A stretch of 36,291 nt of DNA from Streptococcus infantis. Lineage in GTDB: Bacteria > Bacillota > Bacilli > Lactobacillales > Streptococcaceae. The first letter of the stretch is position 1, and every line of letters starts with the position of its first letter. The notes under the pieces were generated by a model. It was not told where the DNA came from. It ran no database searches and saw only the letters and a program-made list of their open reading frames with translations. Shown here in pieces: positions 28,466 through 36,291 of this stretch. Where the stretch lies: the NCBI RefSeq assembly GCF_015546995.1, contig NZ_JADMUH010000019.1, positions 1 to 36,291 of the forward strand, written 5' to 3'. The position numbers were made by a program, and so were the translations under genes.

Positions 28466-29235
28466 GCTTTCTCCTCCTTCTCACGTGAAATGAAGTAATA
28501 TCCAACTACTAGGATAATACTAAAGAGAAAGACCAAGGCTGAAAGAGCATTGATTTCAAGCGAAATTCCCTTACGAGCCCGAGAGTAGATCTCAACTGAG
28601 AGGGTTGAAAAACCATTCCCCGTTACAAAGAAAGTCACGGCAAAGTCATCTAGGGAATAGGTGAAAGCCATAAAGTAACCTGCGATGATAGACGGCGTTA
28701 AGTAAGGAAGCATGATTTCTTTAAACATCTGGAACTGACTAGCCCCAAGGTCATAGGCTGCATGAATCATATCTCCATTCATCTCTTTCAATCGTGGCAA
28801 GACCATGAGCACTACGATTGGAATCGAGAATGCTACATGACTGGAAAGTACCGTCAGAAAGCCAAGTGAAAACTTGAGTTGGGTAAAGAGAATCAAGAAA
28901 CTGGCACCAATCATAACGTCAGGAGCAACCATCAAAATGTTATTAAGTGATAGAAAGGCTTCTTGGTATTTTTTGCGTGATTGGTAAATATAGATAGCAC
29001 CGAAAGTCCCAATAACAGTCGCAATCAAGGCTGATAGAAAGGCTAGTAAAAAGGTTTGAACCAAGATAAGCATGAGCCTTCCATCACCAAACATGGTTTC
29101 AAAGTGAGTCCAGCTAAAACCTGTAAAGCTGTTCATATCATCCCCGGCATTGAAGGCATAGCCAATCAGGTAAAAGATTGGCAAATAAAGGACGATAAAG
29201 ACAAAGGCTAGGTAAATATTCGATAATTTTTTCAT
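28462..29235 (-). CDS. potC: Spermidine/putrescine ABC transporter permease
   Basis: One of two membrane subunits of the polyamine importer. The 257 residues contain six hydrophobic helices, beginning SNIYLAFVFIVLYLPIFYLIGY, and the EAA loop AAYDLGASQFQMFKEIMLPYLTPSI that contacts PotA. It overlaps potB and potD by four bases each (ATGA), showing translational coupling. Confidence 0.95.
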   Translation of the reverse strand: MKKLSNIYLAFVFIVLYLPIFYLIGYAFNAGDDMNSFTGFSWTHFETMFGDGRLMLILVQTFLLAFLSALIATVIGTFGAIYIYQSRKKYQEAFLSLNNILMVAPDVMIGASFLILFTQLKFSLGFLTVLSSHVAFSIPIVVLMVLPRLKEMNGDMIHAAYDLGASQFQMFKEIMLPYLTPSIIAGYFMAFTYSLDDFAVTFFVTGNGFSTLSVEIYSRARKGISLEINALSALVFLFSIILVVGYYFISREKEEKA

Positions 29236-30038
29236 CGTTCTCTCCTTTCCTTAGTCACCCACATGGTGATAAACATGGTCAGGATAAGAACAACACCGAT
29301 AGTTGACCCCATACCATAGTTGTCATTGGTCAAGAAGTTCTGCTCGATGGCAGTCCCCAAAGTAATCACTCGGTTCCCCCCAATCAAACGTGTCAACATG
29401 AAGAGACTCAAACTTGGGATAAAGACAGATTGAACTCCGCTTCGCACCCCGTTCATAGACAGAGGGAAGATGACATGACGGAAGGTTTCCCACTTGGTTG
29501 CACCAAGGTCATAGCTGGCATTGATGAGATTGTTATCCATATCATCCAAAACATTGAAGATGGGCAAAATCATAAATGGAAGCTCGATATAGCTTGCGAC
29601 AAAGATAAATGAGAAATCTGTAAATAGCAACTGCTGAGAACCAATTCCGATGAATTCTAGAAATTGATTAATAGAGCCATTTTGACCAAAAATTCCGATA
29701 AAGGCATATGCCTTAAGGAGAAGGTTGATCCAGGTTGGCAAGATGATTAGCATGAGCCAGAGTTGACGGTGTTTGAGACGAGTCAAAAAGAGGGCTGTTG
29801 GATAACTGATAAGAAGCGTCACCAGAGTCACAATCCCAGCATAAAGAACAGAGTTAAAACTCATTTTGAGATAGGTCAAGTTTTGTGACGCAAAATAGGA
29901 TTTATAGTTTTCTAAACTAAACTGGCCTTCGATGTTGAAAAATGATTGTCCAAAAATCAAGACCAAGGGTGCCAATACAAAGAGTGCAATCCAAAGCATG
30001 TAGGGCACTACAAAGAGTTTAGAGGTTGTTTTCTTCAT
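29232..30038 (-). CDS. potB: Spermidine/putrescine ABC transporter permease
   Basis: The other membrane subunit of the polyamine importer, 268 residues. The first helix is [22 protein letters not shown], and the EAA loop is [22 protein letters not shown]. It begins 20 bases inside the end of potA, so the two are tightly coupled, and it overlaps potC by four bases. Confidence 0.95.
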   Translation of the reverse strand: MKKTTSKLFVVPYMLWIALFVLAPLVLIFGQSFFNIEGQFSLENYKSYFASQNLTYLKMSFNSVLYAGIVTLVTLLISYPTALFLTRLKHRQLWLMLIILPTWINLLLKAYAFIGIFGQNGSINQFLEFIGIGSQQLLFTDFSFIFVASYIELPFMILPIFNVLDDMDNNLINASYDLGATKWETFRHVIFPLSMNGVRSGVQSVFIPSLSLFMLTRLIGGNRVITLGTAIEQNFLTNDNYGMGSTIGVVLILTMFITMWVTKERRER

Positions 30039-31176
30039 CTCTTTCCTCCTCGATAGCGTTTATCAAACCTGCTTCATGCTCTTCGATTTCTACGTACTCT
30101 TCGATACGAGCATCGAACTCTTCTTCTGTTTCATTGAGACGCATGATGTGGATGTCTTCTGGTTCAAAGTCCAGACCGATTTCCTCACCAACGATGGCCT
30201 TACGAGTCGAGTGAATCATCCATTCGTTACCGAGTTCATCATAGGCGATAATCTCATAGTGAACCCCACGGAAGAGTTGCGTATCGACTTTAACTTGAAG
30301 TTTTCCTTCTTCTGGAAGAGTAATGCGCAAGTCCTCTGGACGAATGACGACTTCGACAGGCTCGTTTGGCTTCATCCCACCATCGACCGCTTCAAATCGT
30401 TTGCCATTGAACTCGACCAAATAGTCCTCAATCATGGTCCCTGGCAAGATATTTGATTCACCGATGAAGGTGGCTACAAAGTGGTTGATAGGCTCGTCGT
30501 AGATGTCAACTGGTGTCCCAGACTGAACAATCTCACCGTCATTCATGACAAAAATCCAGTCACTCATGGCCAAGGCTTCTTCCTGATCGTGAGTAACAAA
30601 GACAAAGGTGATGCCCAAGCGTTGTTGCAGTTCACGTAGTTCGTACTGCATGTCTGTCCGCAACTTCAAGTCAAGTGCTGACAAAGGCTCATCCAAGAGC
30701 ACCACACGAGGCTGGTTGATAATCGCACGCGCAATAGCTACACGCTGACGTTGTCCTCCAGATAATCTACGGATAGAACGTTTTTCATATCCTTCAAGCT
30801 GTACCATCTTGAGAACTTCTAAGACACGGTTTTCGATTTCTTTTTTATCGACCTTGCGTAATCGCAATGGAAAGGCAACATTTTCAAAGACATTCATATG
30901 CGGGAACAAGGCGTAAGATTGGAAGACCGTGTGAACATCGCGCTTATTGGTCGGGATGTCATTGATACGAACACCGTCTAGCAAAATATCACCCGTCGTT
31001 GCATCCAACAAACCGGCGATAATATTTAGAATGGTTGATTTTCCTGAACCAGAAGCTCCTAGCAGTGTATAAAATTTTCCTTCTTCCAACTCAAAGTTAA
31101 TATCCTTGAGAACCTTAGTGTCACTATCTTCAAAAACTTTAGAAACGTTTCTGAATTCGATAATTGGCTTTTTCAA
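30019..31176 (-). CDS. potA: Spermidine/putrescine ABC transporter ATPase
   Basis: ATPase of the polyamine importer, 385 residues. Walker [10 protein letters not shown] (about 39-47), Q-loop [12 protein letters not shown], signature [12 protein letters not shown], Walker [13 protein letters not shown] and [13 protein letters not shown] are all present. A C-terminal TOBE-like regulatory domain follows (about 240-350), then a very acidic tail rich in Glu. The start codon is TTG (31174-31176): no in-frame ATG precedes the conserved [13 protein letters not shown] is only about two bases away from the TTG, and AAGGA lies farther back, so initiation is likely weak. murB lies upstream on the same strand. 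Confidence 0.94.
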   Translation of the reverse strand: MKKPIIEFRNVSKVFEDSDTKVLKDINFELEEGKFYTLLGASGSGKSTILNIIAGLLDATTGDILLDGVRINDIPTNKRDVHTVFQSYALFPHMNVFENVAFPLRLRKVDKKEIENRVLEVLKMVQLEGYEKRSIRRLSGGQRQRVAIARAIINQPRVVLLDEPLSALDLKLRTDMQYELRELQQRLGITFVFVTHDQEEALAMSDWIFVMNDGEIVQSGTPVDIYDEPINHFVATFIGESNILPGTMIEDYLVEFNGKRFEAVDGGMKPNEPVEVVIRPEDLRITLPEEGKLQVKVDTQLFRGVHYEIIAYDELGNEWMIHSTRKAIVGEEIGLDFEPEDIHIMRLNETEEEFDARIEEYVEIEEHEAGLINAIEEERDEENNL

Positions 31177-31209
31177 TTCCTCTAAATTCCTTTTTCTTCG
31201 TAAATTAAC

Positions 31210-31287
31210 AGATTGGGACCTTGTTAAATGCTAGCAATAACTGTAAGGAATTGACCCAAACCATATCTAGCGATAAAATCCCAATCT
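31210..31287 (-). other. Structured leader between murB and potA
   Basis: AGATTGGGA (31210-31218) and TCCCAATCT (31279-31287) are perfect inverted partners, and GCTAG (31230-31234) and CTAGC (31267-31271) nest inside. No T run follows, so this is not a simple terminator. It may be a leader RNA fold or protein site before the pot genes. Confidence 0.5.
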
Positions 31288-31310
31288 TTGTATAATGTGT
31301 AATAATAATG

Positions 31311-32216
31311 TTATTCGTGCTCACCCAAGATACGAACTTCTCGCTCTAAGGTAACACCTGAATGTTCTTTAACTTTGTCAATGACAGACTCAATTAAGTC
31401 TTCATAATCTCGAGCAGTCCCATCAGCCACGTTTATCATAAAGCCTGCATGTTTTTCTGAGACTTCGACACCACCGATACGGTAGCCCTTCAAACCAGCT
31501 TCTGAAATCAATTGCCCTGCAAAATGCCCGACTGGACGTTTAAAGACAGAACCACATGATGGATATTCCAAAGGTTGTTTGAGTTCTCGAAGGTGGGTCA
31601 AACGTTCCATTTCTTGATTAATAGTCTCATAATTCCCTGGAGATAGTGCAAATTTAGCTGATAAGACTACTGCTCCAGAATCTTGAATAGCTGAATGACG
31701 ATAACCAAAGGCTAAATCCTTAGCTGATAAAGTCACGATTTCCCCATCCTTGGTCAATACTTTGCAAGACTGCAAAATATGAGCAATCTCACCTCCATAA
31801 GCACCAGCGTTCATAAAGACAGCTCCACCGACGCTTCCTGGAATTCCACAGGCAAACTCAAAACCAGTCAAGCTATGGCGTAGAGCAATACGAGTGGTCT
31901 CAATCAAGTTAGCACCTGCTTCTGCTTCAATGGTGTAACCATCGACCGAAACATTGTTGAGCTTGTCACACATAATGACAAAGCCACGAATTCCGCCTTC
32001 TCGGACAATAATATTACTGGCATTTCCAAGAACCATCCATGGGATATTTTCTTGATTAGCGAACTTAACCACACGGGCCATCTCATAATGATTGCGAGGA
32101 AAAGCTAAGTAATCTGCCTTCCCTCCGACTTTGGTATAGGTATAAGTTTTTAATGGCTCATCGAATCGAATATCAATTCCTTCTAATGTTTCTTTTAATT
32201 TATCTAGTACTGTCAT
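31311..32216 (-). CDS. murB: UDP-N-acetylenolpyruvoylglucosamine reductase
   Basis: Flavoenzyme that reduces UDP-GlcNAc-enolpyruvate to UDP-MurNAc, an early step of peptidoglycan synthesis in the cytoplasm. The 301 residues include the FAD-binding stretch [42 protein letters not shown], and the catalytic serine region [11 protein letters not shown], with a late glutamate in [15 protein letters not shown]. The ATG at 32216 is preferred to the one three codons earlier, because AGGA lies eight bases before it and the earlier ATG touches its own SD. It gives the 301-residue length known in pneumococcus. Confidence 0.95.
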   Translation of the reverse strand: MTVLDKLKETLEGIDIRFDEPLKTYTYTKVGGKADYLAFPRNHYEMARVVKFANQENIPWMVLGNASNIIVREGGIRGFVIMCDKLNNVSVDGYTIEAEAGANLIETTRIALRHSLTGFEFACGIPGSVGGAVFMNAGAYGGEIAHILQSCKVLTKDGEIVTLSAKDLAFGYRHSAIQDSGAVVLSAKFALSPGNYETINQEMERLTHLRELKQPLEYPSCGSVFKRPVGHFAGQLISEAGLKGYRIGGVEVSEKHAGFMINVADGTARDYEDLIESVIDKVKEHSGVTLEREVRILGEHE

Positions 32217-32243
32217 ATCTCTCATCCTTTTATAAAATCCATT

Positions 32244-32255
32244 CTATTATACCAT
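32244..32255 (-). promoter_or_regulatory. Extended -10 promoter of murB
   Basis: On the minus strand AATGGTATAAT, TATAAT at 32246-32251. Transcription starting near 32239 leaves a leader of about 23 bases to the ATG at 32216. Confidence 0.65.
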
Positions 32256-32304
32256 TTTTAGCGATTTTTTTCGACGATTTGAAAAGCTTTTTTATTCACA
32301 CAAG

Positions 32305-32330
32305 TAAAAAAGAGGTCAGACCTCTTTTGC
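32305..32330 (-). terminator. Terminator after the YhfC-like gene
   Basis: AAAAGAGGT (32308-32316) and ACCTCTTTT (32320-32328) pair around CAG; on the minus strand the hairpin is followed by TT and TTACTTG. Confidence 0.8.
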
Positions 32331-32334
32331 ATGA

Positions 32335-33084
32335 TTATTCTTTATACAAGATGGTTTTTGTAAAGTATACAAATAGAACAACTTCCATTGCTAACAATCC
32401 TTCAACAAGAAGCGGATTTGAAATCCAACCAACCTGAGATAGACTCGGAGCCAGATCAAAGAAGGCATGTAAACCATAAGCAGTTACTAGATAAATCCAA
32501 TTCTTTTGACGAACTGCTTGATAGACCCAGAAAGAGAAACCGATTTGCATAATAAGAGCAAGCACACGCTCAACACCTAGTAAATAAACCTGCCAAGCAG
32601 ATAGAGATTGAACTGTTTCGAGAGTAGTTTTCGGAAGGAGATTTGCCAAATCTGGATTTGAAGACTCTAATAACGAAAAGAGAATCAAAAGACTAATCAA
32701 GCTTCCCATTCCGAGGTAGAGCAATTCCAAGCCACCATGACCAAGTCCATAGGCGAGGGCATCCGAATCTTCCAAAGCTCTCTTCTTCTCTAACCATTTA
32801 AAGAAGACAAGTCGAGCCGTTTCTTCAAAGAGAGCTGCCATAGCAATTCCATAAAGGACATATAAAAAAGGGTGCTCCTGCATAAGCGAAATGGTTCCAT
32901 CCTTTTGTGGATGAAGAACTATAAGGTGAACAATTTTCTCCAGTACTTGAGATGAGACAAAAAATGCAACTGCCCCAAGTCCTAAAACTGAAAGGTTAAT
33001 CTTGTACTTCTTTTTTGAGAACCAAATGGTAGCTATGAGAAATACAAATAAAGCTATCATTGTGATTATTACATGAATTTTCAT
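32335..33084 (-). CDS. YhfC-family intramembrane metalloprotease homologue
   Basis: A 249-residue polytopic membrane protein of the YhfC family, related to CPBP/PrsW-type intramembrane glutamic or metalloproteases. Conserved motifs are visible: Glu-Glu at 87-88 (LFEETARLVFF), His-Gly-Gly-Leu-Glu at 116-120 (GLGHGGLELLY) and a late His in GLHAFFDLAP. Such residues normally form the active site inside the membrane; the substrate is unknown. The gene lies 12 bases after the decarboxylase gene with AGGAG, so they share a transcript. Confidence 0.85.
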   Translation of the reverse strand: MKIHVIITMIALFVFLIATIWFSKKKYKINLSVLGLGAVAFFVSSQVLEKIVHLIVLHPQKDGTISLMQEHPFLYVLYGIAMAALFEETARLVFFKWLEKKRALEDSDALAYGLGHGGLELLYLGMGSLISLLILFSLLESSNPDLANLLPKTTLETVQSLSAWQVYLLGVERVLALIMQIGFSFWVYQAVRQKNWIYLVTAYGLHAFFDLAPSLSQVGWISNPLLVEGLLAMEVVLFVYFTKTILYKE

Positions 33085-33096
33085 ACTTTTCTCCTT

Positions 33097-33825
33097 TTAT
33101 TCAGCCTGATCGATATCTTTTTTCATCTCATCAACATTAAACTTAGCAAAGAGGTACTGACGATCCTGGACAGGGAAACGTTGATCCAACTGATCGACAG
33201 CTCCAACCTCTACGATTCCTTCCTTGATGACAAAGTCCATGACGTGACCACCAAAGGTTAGGTCATCTGAAATAAAGTGCAAATGGTAGCCTGCGACACT
33301 GACACCATGGAAAATTTCAGGTGTCCAGAATCCAACGATAGTCCCAGAGACATTTTCGCAACTATATTCAGGCTGATGAGTCGCAACCTCAGCAAATTTC
33401 GTTTCGCTTGTCGATTTTGGAATCATGCGAACATGCATGTGTTTAAAATCACCATGAATCTTAATCGAACGGAAAAGATTTTCTCCATCATAGTAGGACT
33501 CAATACGTTTTTCTAGTTCCTGATCAGTCATTTCAAAACGCTGGCGGAAAATAACTTCTGCCTGGTGGGGTACAACTGCTGCATAGGGAATCAGCGCATC
33601 TGGCGACACTTCAACGATTTCAGGTTTCTCACCTGAACCCTTAGCTTGATAGGCTTTACCATCTAAGACAATTAACTCCCCATCGATAGAATCTAGGGTT
33701 CCTAGCCCTAAATCTCCATGTTCAAGTAACTCACCAACTGTCATGGTCCCGCCGTAAAGTCCTGCCATCAAGGCTCCCAAAGTATTATATTGGAATAATT
33801 TAACTGGTTCTTGCACCTTTATCAT
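33097..33825 (-). CDS. budA: Alpha-acetolactate decarboxylase
   Basis: Converts 2-acetolactate to acetoin, part of pyruvate overflow metabolism and branched-chain amino acid balance. The 242 residues include the zinc ligands His181, His183 and His194 (GYHLHFISDDLTFGGHVMDF). The opening LFQYNTLGALMAGLYGGTMTVGELLEHGDLGLGTLD and the later MHVRMIPKS are typical. It is the first gene of a pair with the YhfC-like protease, divergent from the MocR-type regulator. The SD is modest (AGAGTGAG). Confidence 0.95.
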   Translation of the reverse strand: MIKVQEPVKLFQYNTLGALMAGLYGGTMTVGELLEHGDLGLGTLDSIDGELIVLDGKAYQAKGSGEKPEIVEVSPDALIPYAAVVPHQAEVIFRQRFEMTDQELEKRIESYYDGENLFRSIKIHGDFKHMHVRMIPKSTSETKFAEVATHQPEYSCENVSGTIVGFWTPEIFHGVSVAGYHLHFISDDLTFGGHVMDFVIKEGIVEVGAVDQLDQRFPVQDRQYLFAKFNVDEMKKDIDQAE

Positions 33826-33855
33826 CTCACTCTTCTTTGAAAATTTTACTTACTA

Positions 33856-33884
33856 AGTATATCACATTTCTTCTTAGAATTGAA
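33856..33884 (-). promoter_or_regulatory. Probable promoter of the budA pair
   Basis: On the minus strand TTCAAT (33879-33884) and TATACT (33856-33861) are 17 bases apart. Reasonable but not strong. Confidence 0.5.
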
Positions 33885-33904
33885 CGTTGGAAAGCCTTTT
33901 AACA

Positions 33905-33933
33905 TTGCCAAACGTCTAAAAAAAAGGTACAAT
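33905..33933 (+). promoter_or_regulatory. Promoter of the MocR-type regulator
   Basis: TTGCCA (33905-33910) and TACAAT (33928-33933) are 17 bases apart. The leader is about 20 bases and includes GAGAGG. Nearby ACGTTGG (33884-33890) and CCAAACGT (33908-33915) form an imperfect inverted repeat that could be an operator. Confidence 0.65.
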
Positions 33934-33958
33934 GTAACAAAATCATGAGAGGTCTGGG

Positions 33959-35287
33959 ATGAAGCAAGAAAGCAAGTATGAACAAGTCGTTCACTATCTA
34001 AAAGAAGAGATTGAATCAGGAAAACTTCAAACAGGAAGTCGTCTACCTTCTATCCGAAAACTCAGTCAAGACTTCCACTGCAGTAAAGATACTGTGCAGC
34101 GTGCACTTTTGGAACTCCGATACGAGAAATACATTTACTCCAAACCTCAAAGTGGCTATTATGTTTTAGAACAACAAGCTAGCCACGAAGACCTCGTTAT
34201 CTCGGTCAATGACGAGCATGCTGCTGCCTATGATGATTTTCGTCTTTGTGTCAATGAAAGCTTGATCGGTCGAGAAAATTATCTCTACAACTACTATGAA
34301 CACCAAGAGGGGTTGGAAGAATTACGAAAGTCTGTTCATAAACTACTGTTTGACCAAGCTATCTATAGTAAACCCGATCAATTAGTCATGACAACTGGAA
34401 CCCAGCAAGCACTGTTTATTCTTTCTCAAATTGACTTTCCAGGTAAGGGCCAAGAAATACTGGTCGAACAACCAACCTATCACCGAATGAACCAACTTCT
34501 GCTGGCTCAAAATATTCCCTATCAAACCATTGAACGTCGGGTGGATAGCATTGACCTGAAAGAACTTGAGAAACATTTTCAAAGTGGTAACATTAAATTT
34601 TTCTACACCATTCCTCGATTCCACTATCCGCTGGGTCATTCATATTCTGAAGAGGAGAAACTTGCTATCCTTGATCTAGCAGCCAAATATCAAATTTATA
34701 TCGTTGAAGATGATTATCTAGGGGATCTAGATCCTAAAATGGGACAAACCTTTCATTATCTAGATCAAAATGATTTGGTTATCTACATTAAGTCTTTTTC
34801 AACAAGTATTTTCCCTGCACTTCGAATCACTGCTCTCATACTTCCAAATCCTATTAAAGGGCCTTTTGTGGCCTATAAAAACATTCTGGACTATGATAAC
34901 AACCTCATTATGCAAAAGGCTTTATCACTCTATATTGATAGTCAACTCTTTGAAAAAAATAGAGTAGCAAGATTGGCACTGCAAGAGAAAAGTCAAGACT
35001 TCATTCATAAGCTATTAAAATCTTATCCCCTTTCCCTACCAAACTATCCTCTCCATGATGGACTTTTACTTGATCTCAGGAACTATCCTAAGATTGCAAG
35101 CCTCAAACATAGCTCTTTAAATCTAGACTTTTTCGAATCGTCCTACATTGAGACTTGCCCTTATCAATTTGCTAAGGTTCCTTTAGAAAATCTTGAAACA
35201 ACATTAAATTACTTAAAAACAGAGAGTGGGACAGAAATCGGTAATTCGTTAGAATTCGATTTCGTCGTCCCACCTCCGCACAGTTGA
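33959..35287 (+). CDS. MocR-type GntR regulator with aminotransferase-like domain
   Basis: A 442-residue transcription regulator: GntR winged HTH at residues 1-70 (YEQVVHYLKEEIESGKL, LPSIRKLSQDFHCSKDTVQRAL) and a fold-type I aminotransferase-like domain from about 95. The PLP lysine is probably Lys278 in YIKSFSTSIFPALRIT and the pyridine-binding Asp is in VEDDYLGDL. Such regulators sense PLP or amine ligands; the target is unknown but may be the divergent budA pair. The last 20 residues (from about 423) are encoded by a structured extragenic element that supplies the stop codon, and they do not look like part of the fold. The natural end was probably near residue 420. Confidence 0.88.
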   Translation: MKQESKYEQVVHYLKEEIESGKLQTGSRLPSIRKLSQDFHCSKDTVQRALLELRYEKYIYSKPQSGYYVLEQQASHEDLVISVNDEHAAAYDDFRLCVNESLIGRENYLYNYYEHQEGLEELRKSVHKLLFDQAIYSKPDQLVMTTGTQQALFILSQIDFPGKGQEILVEQPTYHRMNQLLLAQNIPYQTIERRVDSIDLKELEKHFQSGNIKFFYTIPRFHYPLGHSYSEEEKLAILDLAAKYQIYIVEDDYLGDLDPKMGQTFHYLDQNDLVIYIKSFSTSIFPALRITALILPNPIKGPFVAYKNILDYDNNLIMQKALSLYIDSQLFEKNRVARLALQEKSQDFIHKLLKSYPLSLPNYPLHDGLLLDLRNYPKIASLKHSSLNLDFFESSYIETCPYQFAKVPLENLETTLNYLKTESGTEIGNSLEFDFVVPPPHS

Positions 35288-35396
35288 GTAAGGCTGTAAA
35301 AGCTGATGAAATCAGCGTAGTAGAGCCCACTCAACCACTGCGTCTTGCTTGATAATCCAATGACAATTGAGAGGCTAGGACTTTTGTCCCAGCCTC
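35226..35396 (+). repeat. Structured repeat-like element with three hairpin regions
   Basis: Hairpin 1: GTGGGAC (35226-35232) and GTCCCAC (35267-35273) with further imperfect pairs inside. Hairpin 2: GTTGAGT (35283-35289) and ACTCAAC (35329-35335), enclosing GGCT/AGCC (35292-35295, 35324-35327) and GCTGAT/ATCAGC (35302-35307, 35311-35316). Hairpin 3 is a terminator (listed separately). The composition differs from the coding DNA around. I recall similar blocks scattered in oral streptococcal genomes, but that is memory and not checked here. Confidence 0.6.
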
Positions 35397-35407
35397 TGTT
35401 ATTTTTT
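35371..35407 (+). terminator. Terminator at the end of the structured element
   Basis: GAGGCTAGGAC (35371-35381) pairs with GTCCCAGCCTC (35386-35396), loop TTTT, one mismatch, then TGTTATTTTTT. Ends the MocR transcript; the reverse direction has no T run of note. Confidence 0.82.
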
Positions 35408-36221
35408 ATTGCTCTACTTCTGTTAGCTTGGCAGCTTTTTCAAGATATGTTTGATAAGTACCGTCATCTTTCAGTTTTTGAATAACCTTATCAACTACTT
35501 CCTTCAAATCTGAATTGCCTTTCTTGATAGCAACTGCATTTTCTTCGCCTTCTTTCATAGTTAAGCTTACTGTTGCGACAGCCAAGTCAGCATTTTTTGT
35601 TGCATAGCTGAGGGCTACTGGCTCATCCATATGAACAGCATCAACCTTACCTGATTGAAGTTCATTAACAGCTTCACCCATATTTGTCAATGAAGTCAAC
35701 TGCGCTTTAGGAAGTTGCTCTTTGACCATAGATTCAGGGACAGTTCCTTTTTGAGCTGCAATATTTGCACTTACTAGAGAATCCAAATCTTTGTATTTTT
35801 CAAGATCAGTTTTTCTGATTAGGAAGCTAATTTTGTTTTCATAGTAAGGAATTGAGAAATCAAAGACTTCTTTTCTTTCTTCAGTTGCACTGATTCCCGC
35901 AATGGCCAGATCTGCTTTCCCTGTTTGAAGGCTGGTCAAGACATTATCAAAACTCATGCTTGAAACTTCCAATTTCACTCCAAGTTCGTCAGCGATAGCT
36001 TGTGCCATATCAATATCAGCACCGACGACTTGGTTCTTGCCATCCACAAGTGCTTGAAACTCAAATGGTGCATAGTCTGGGCTAGTTGCGACCACTAATT
36101 TGCCTTTTTGTTTGATTGCCTCTACTGCAGACTGTGAGTTTGAGCTAGACGATTGGCAAGCAACTAAAAAGAAACTTGCAAGAAAACTACATAAGACAAA
36201 TATCCATTTTTTTAATTTCAT
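35406..36221 (-). CDS. Amino acid ABC transporter substrate-binding lipoprotein
   Basis: Binds a polar or cationic amino acid outside the cell. The 271 residues start with a lipoprotein signal (positive MKLKKW, hydrophobic core, lipobox LVAC with Cys22), then a Ser/Asn spacer and the binding fold of the polar amino acid class (ATSPDYAPFEFQ, VVGADIDMAQAIADELG, LAIAGISATEERKEVFDFSIPYY). The ligand cannot be read with confidence. No permease or ATPase is inside the window on the downstream side, so partners may lie beyond the right edge upstream of its promoter or elsewhere. LspA at 15939-16400 would process it. Confidence 0.93.
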   Translation of the reverse strand: MKLKKWIFVLCSFLASFFLVACQSSSSNSQSAVEAIKQKGKLVVATSPDYAPFEFQALVDGKNQVVGADIDMAQAIADELGVKLEVSSMSFDNVLTSLQTGKADLAIAGISATEERKEVFDFSIPYYENKISFLIRKTDLEKYKDLDSLVSANIAAQKGTVPESMVKEQLPKAQLTSLTNMGEAVNELQSGKVDAVHMDEPVALSYATKNADLAVATVSLTMKEGEENAVAIKKGNSDLKEVVDKVIQKLKDDGTYQTYLEKAAKLTEVEQ

Positions 36222-36252
36222 AAATAAACAACCTCTCTGTCAATTTTGTATA

Positions 36253-36281
36253 ATTATAACTCAGCAAACCTCATTTGTCAA
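36253..36281 (-). promoter_or_regulatory. Promoter of the binding lipoprotein gene
   Basis: On the minus strand consensus TTGACA (36276-36281) and TATAAT (36253-36258) are 17 bases apart: a strong promoter, with GAGAGG just before the ATG. Confidence 0.88.
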
Positions 36282-36291
36282 GTATAAATCT

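Noticed and set aside
30076..30456. 126-codon plus-strand frame opposite potA
   Set aside because: Antisense to conserved ATPase sequence, no SD, no promoter.
31290..31295. TATAAT on the plus strand between murB and potA
   Set aside because: No -35 at proper distance and no plus-strand gene downstream.

Overview
The window reads as chromosomal DNA of a low-GC Gram-positive coccus, most probably a Streptococcus of the Mitis group (S. mitis, S. oralis, S. infantis and relatives). The grounds are protein-level resemblance to pneumococcal housekeeping proteins, a fused glutamine-type binding protein/permease followed by glnQ and zwf, a murB-potABCD cluster, strong SD sites and many extended -10 promoters (TGnTATAAT). 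No rRNA, tRNA, CRISPR array, insertion sequence or prophage was seen. No stretch above 300 bases lacks a gene; the longest gap (24928-25199, 272 bases) holds an alanine T-box leader.

Layout. 1-3.9 kb: glnP(HP fusion)-glnQ-zwf on the plus strand. 3.9-8.4 kb, minus strand: ftsY behind two HAD phosphatases, then an AT-rich HD-domain hydrolase and a TRIC/UPF0126 membrane protein. 8.5-12.7 kb: smc behind rnc. 12.9-15.0 kb, plus strand: ylxM, an unrecognised 71-residue gene and ffh. 15.1-20.1 kb, minus strand: rluD-like, lspA and a LysR regulator, then sodA, holA and a class 1A pyrD. 20.4-21.7 kb: gdhA on the plus strand with GlnR-type and CodY-type sites. 21.8-25.1 kb, minus strand: a LURP-one-related protein and alaS behind a T-box leader whose specifier reads GCU (Ala). 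25.2-27.2 kb: an AT-rich two-gene cassette, a GIY-YIG nuclease-like protein followed by a one-pass membrane protein with a long cytoplasmic coiled coil and two outer PASTA domains but no kinase. 27.4-32.2 kb: murB-potABCD. 32.3-33.8 kb: acetolactate decarboxylase and a YhfC-type intramembrane protease homologue, divergent from a MocR-type regulator. 35.2-35.4 kb: a structured extragenic element that supplies the MocR stop codon. 35.4-36.2 kb: an amino-acid-binding lipoprotein.

How the genes relate. glnP-glnQ, gdhA and zwf form a nitrogen/NADPH group; in pneumococcus glnPQ-zwf and gdhA are GlnR targets, and a full GlnR box is visible at gdhA here. ftsY, ffh and ylxM are SRP parts. alaS is under tRNA-Ala control together with a LURP-one protein of unknown role. 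Everything except the 25.2-27.2 kb cassette, the HD/TRIC pair, the 71-residue gene and the 35.2 kb element looks like ordinary core genome. The cassette is the best candidate for something not yet described, but its function cannot be read from the sequence.
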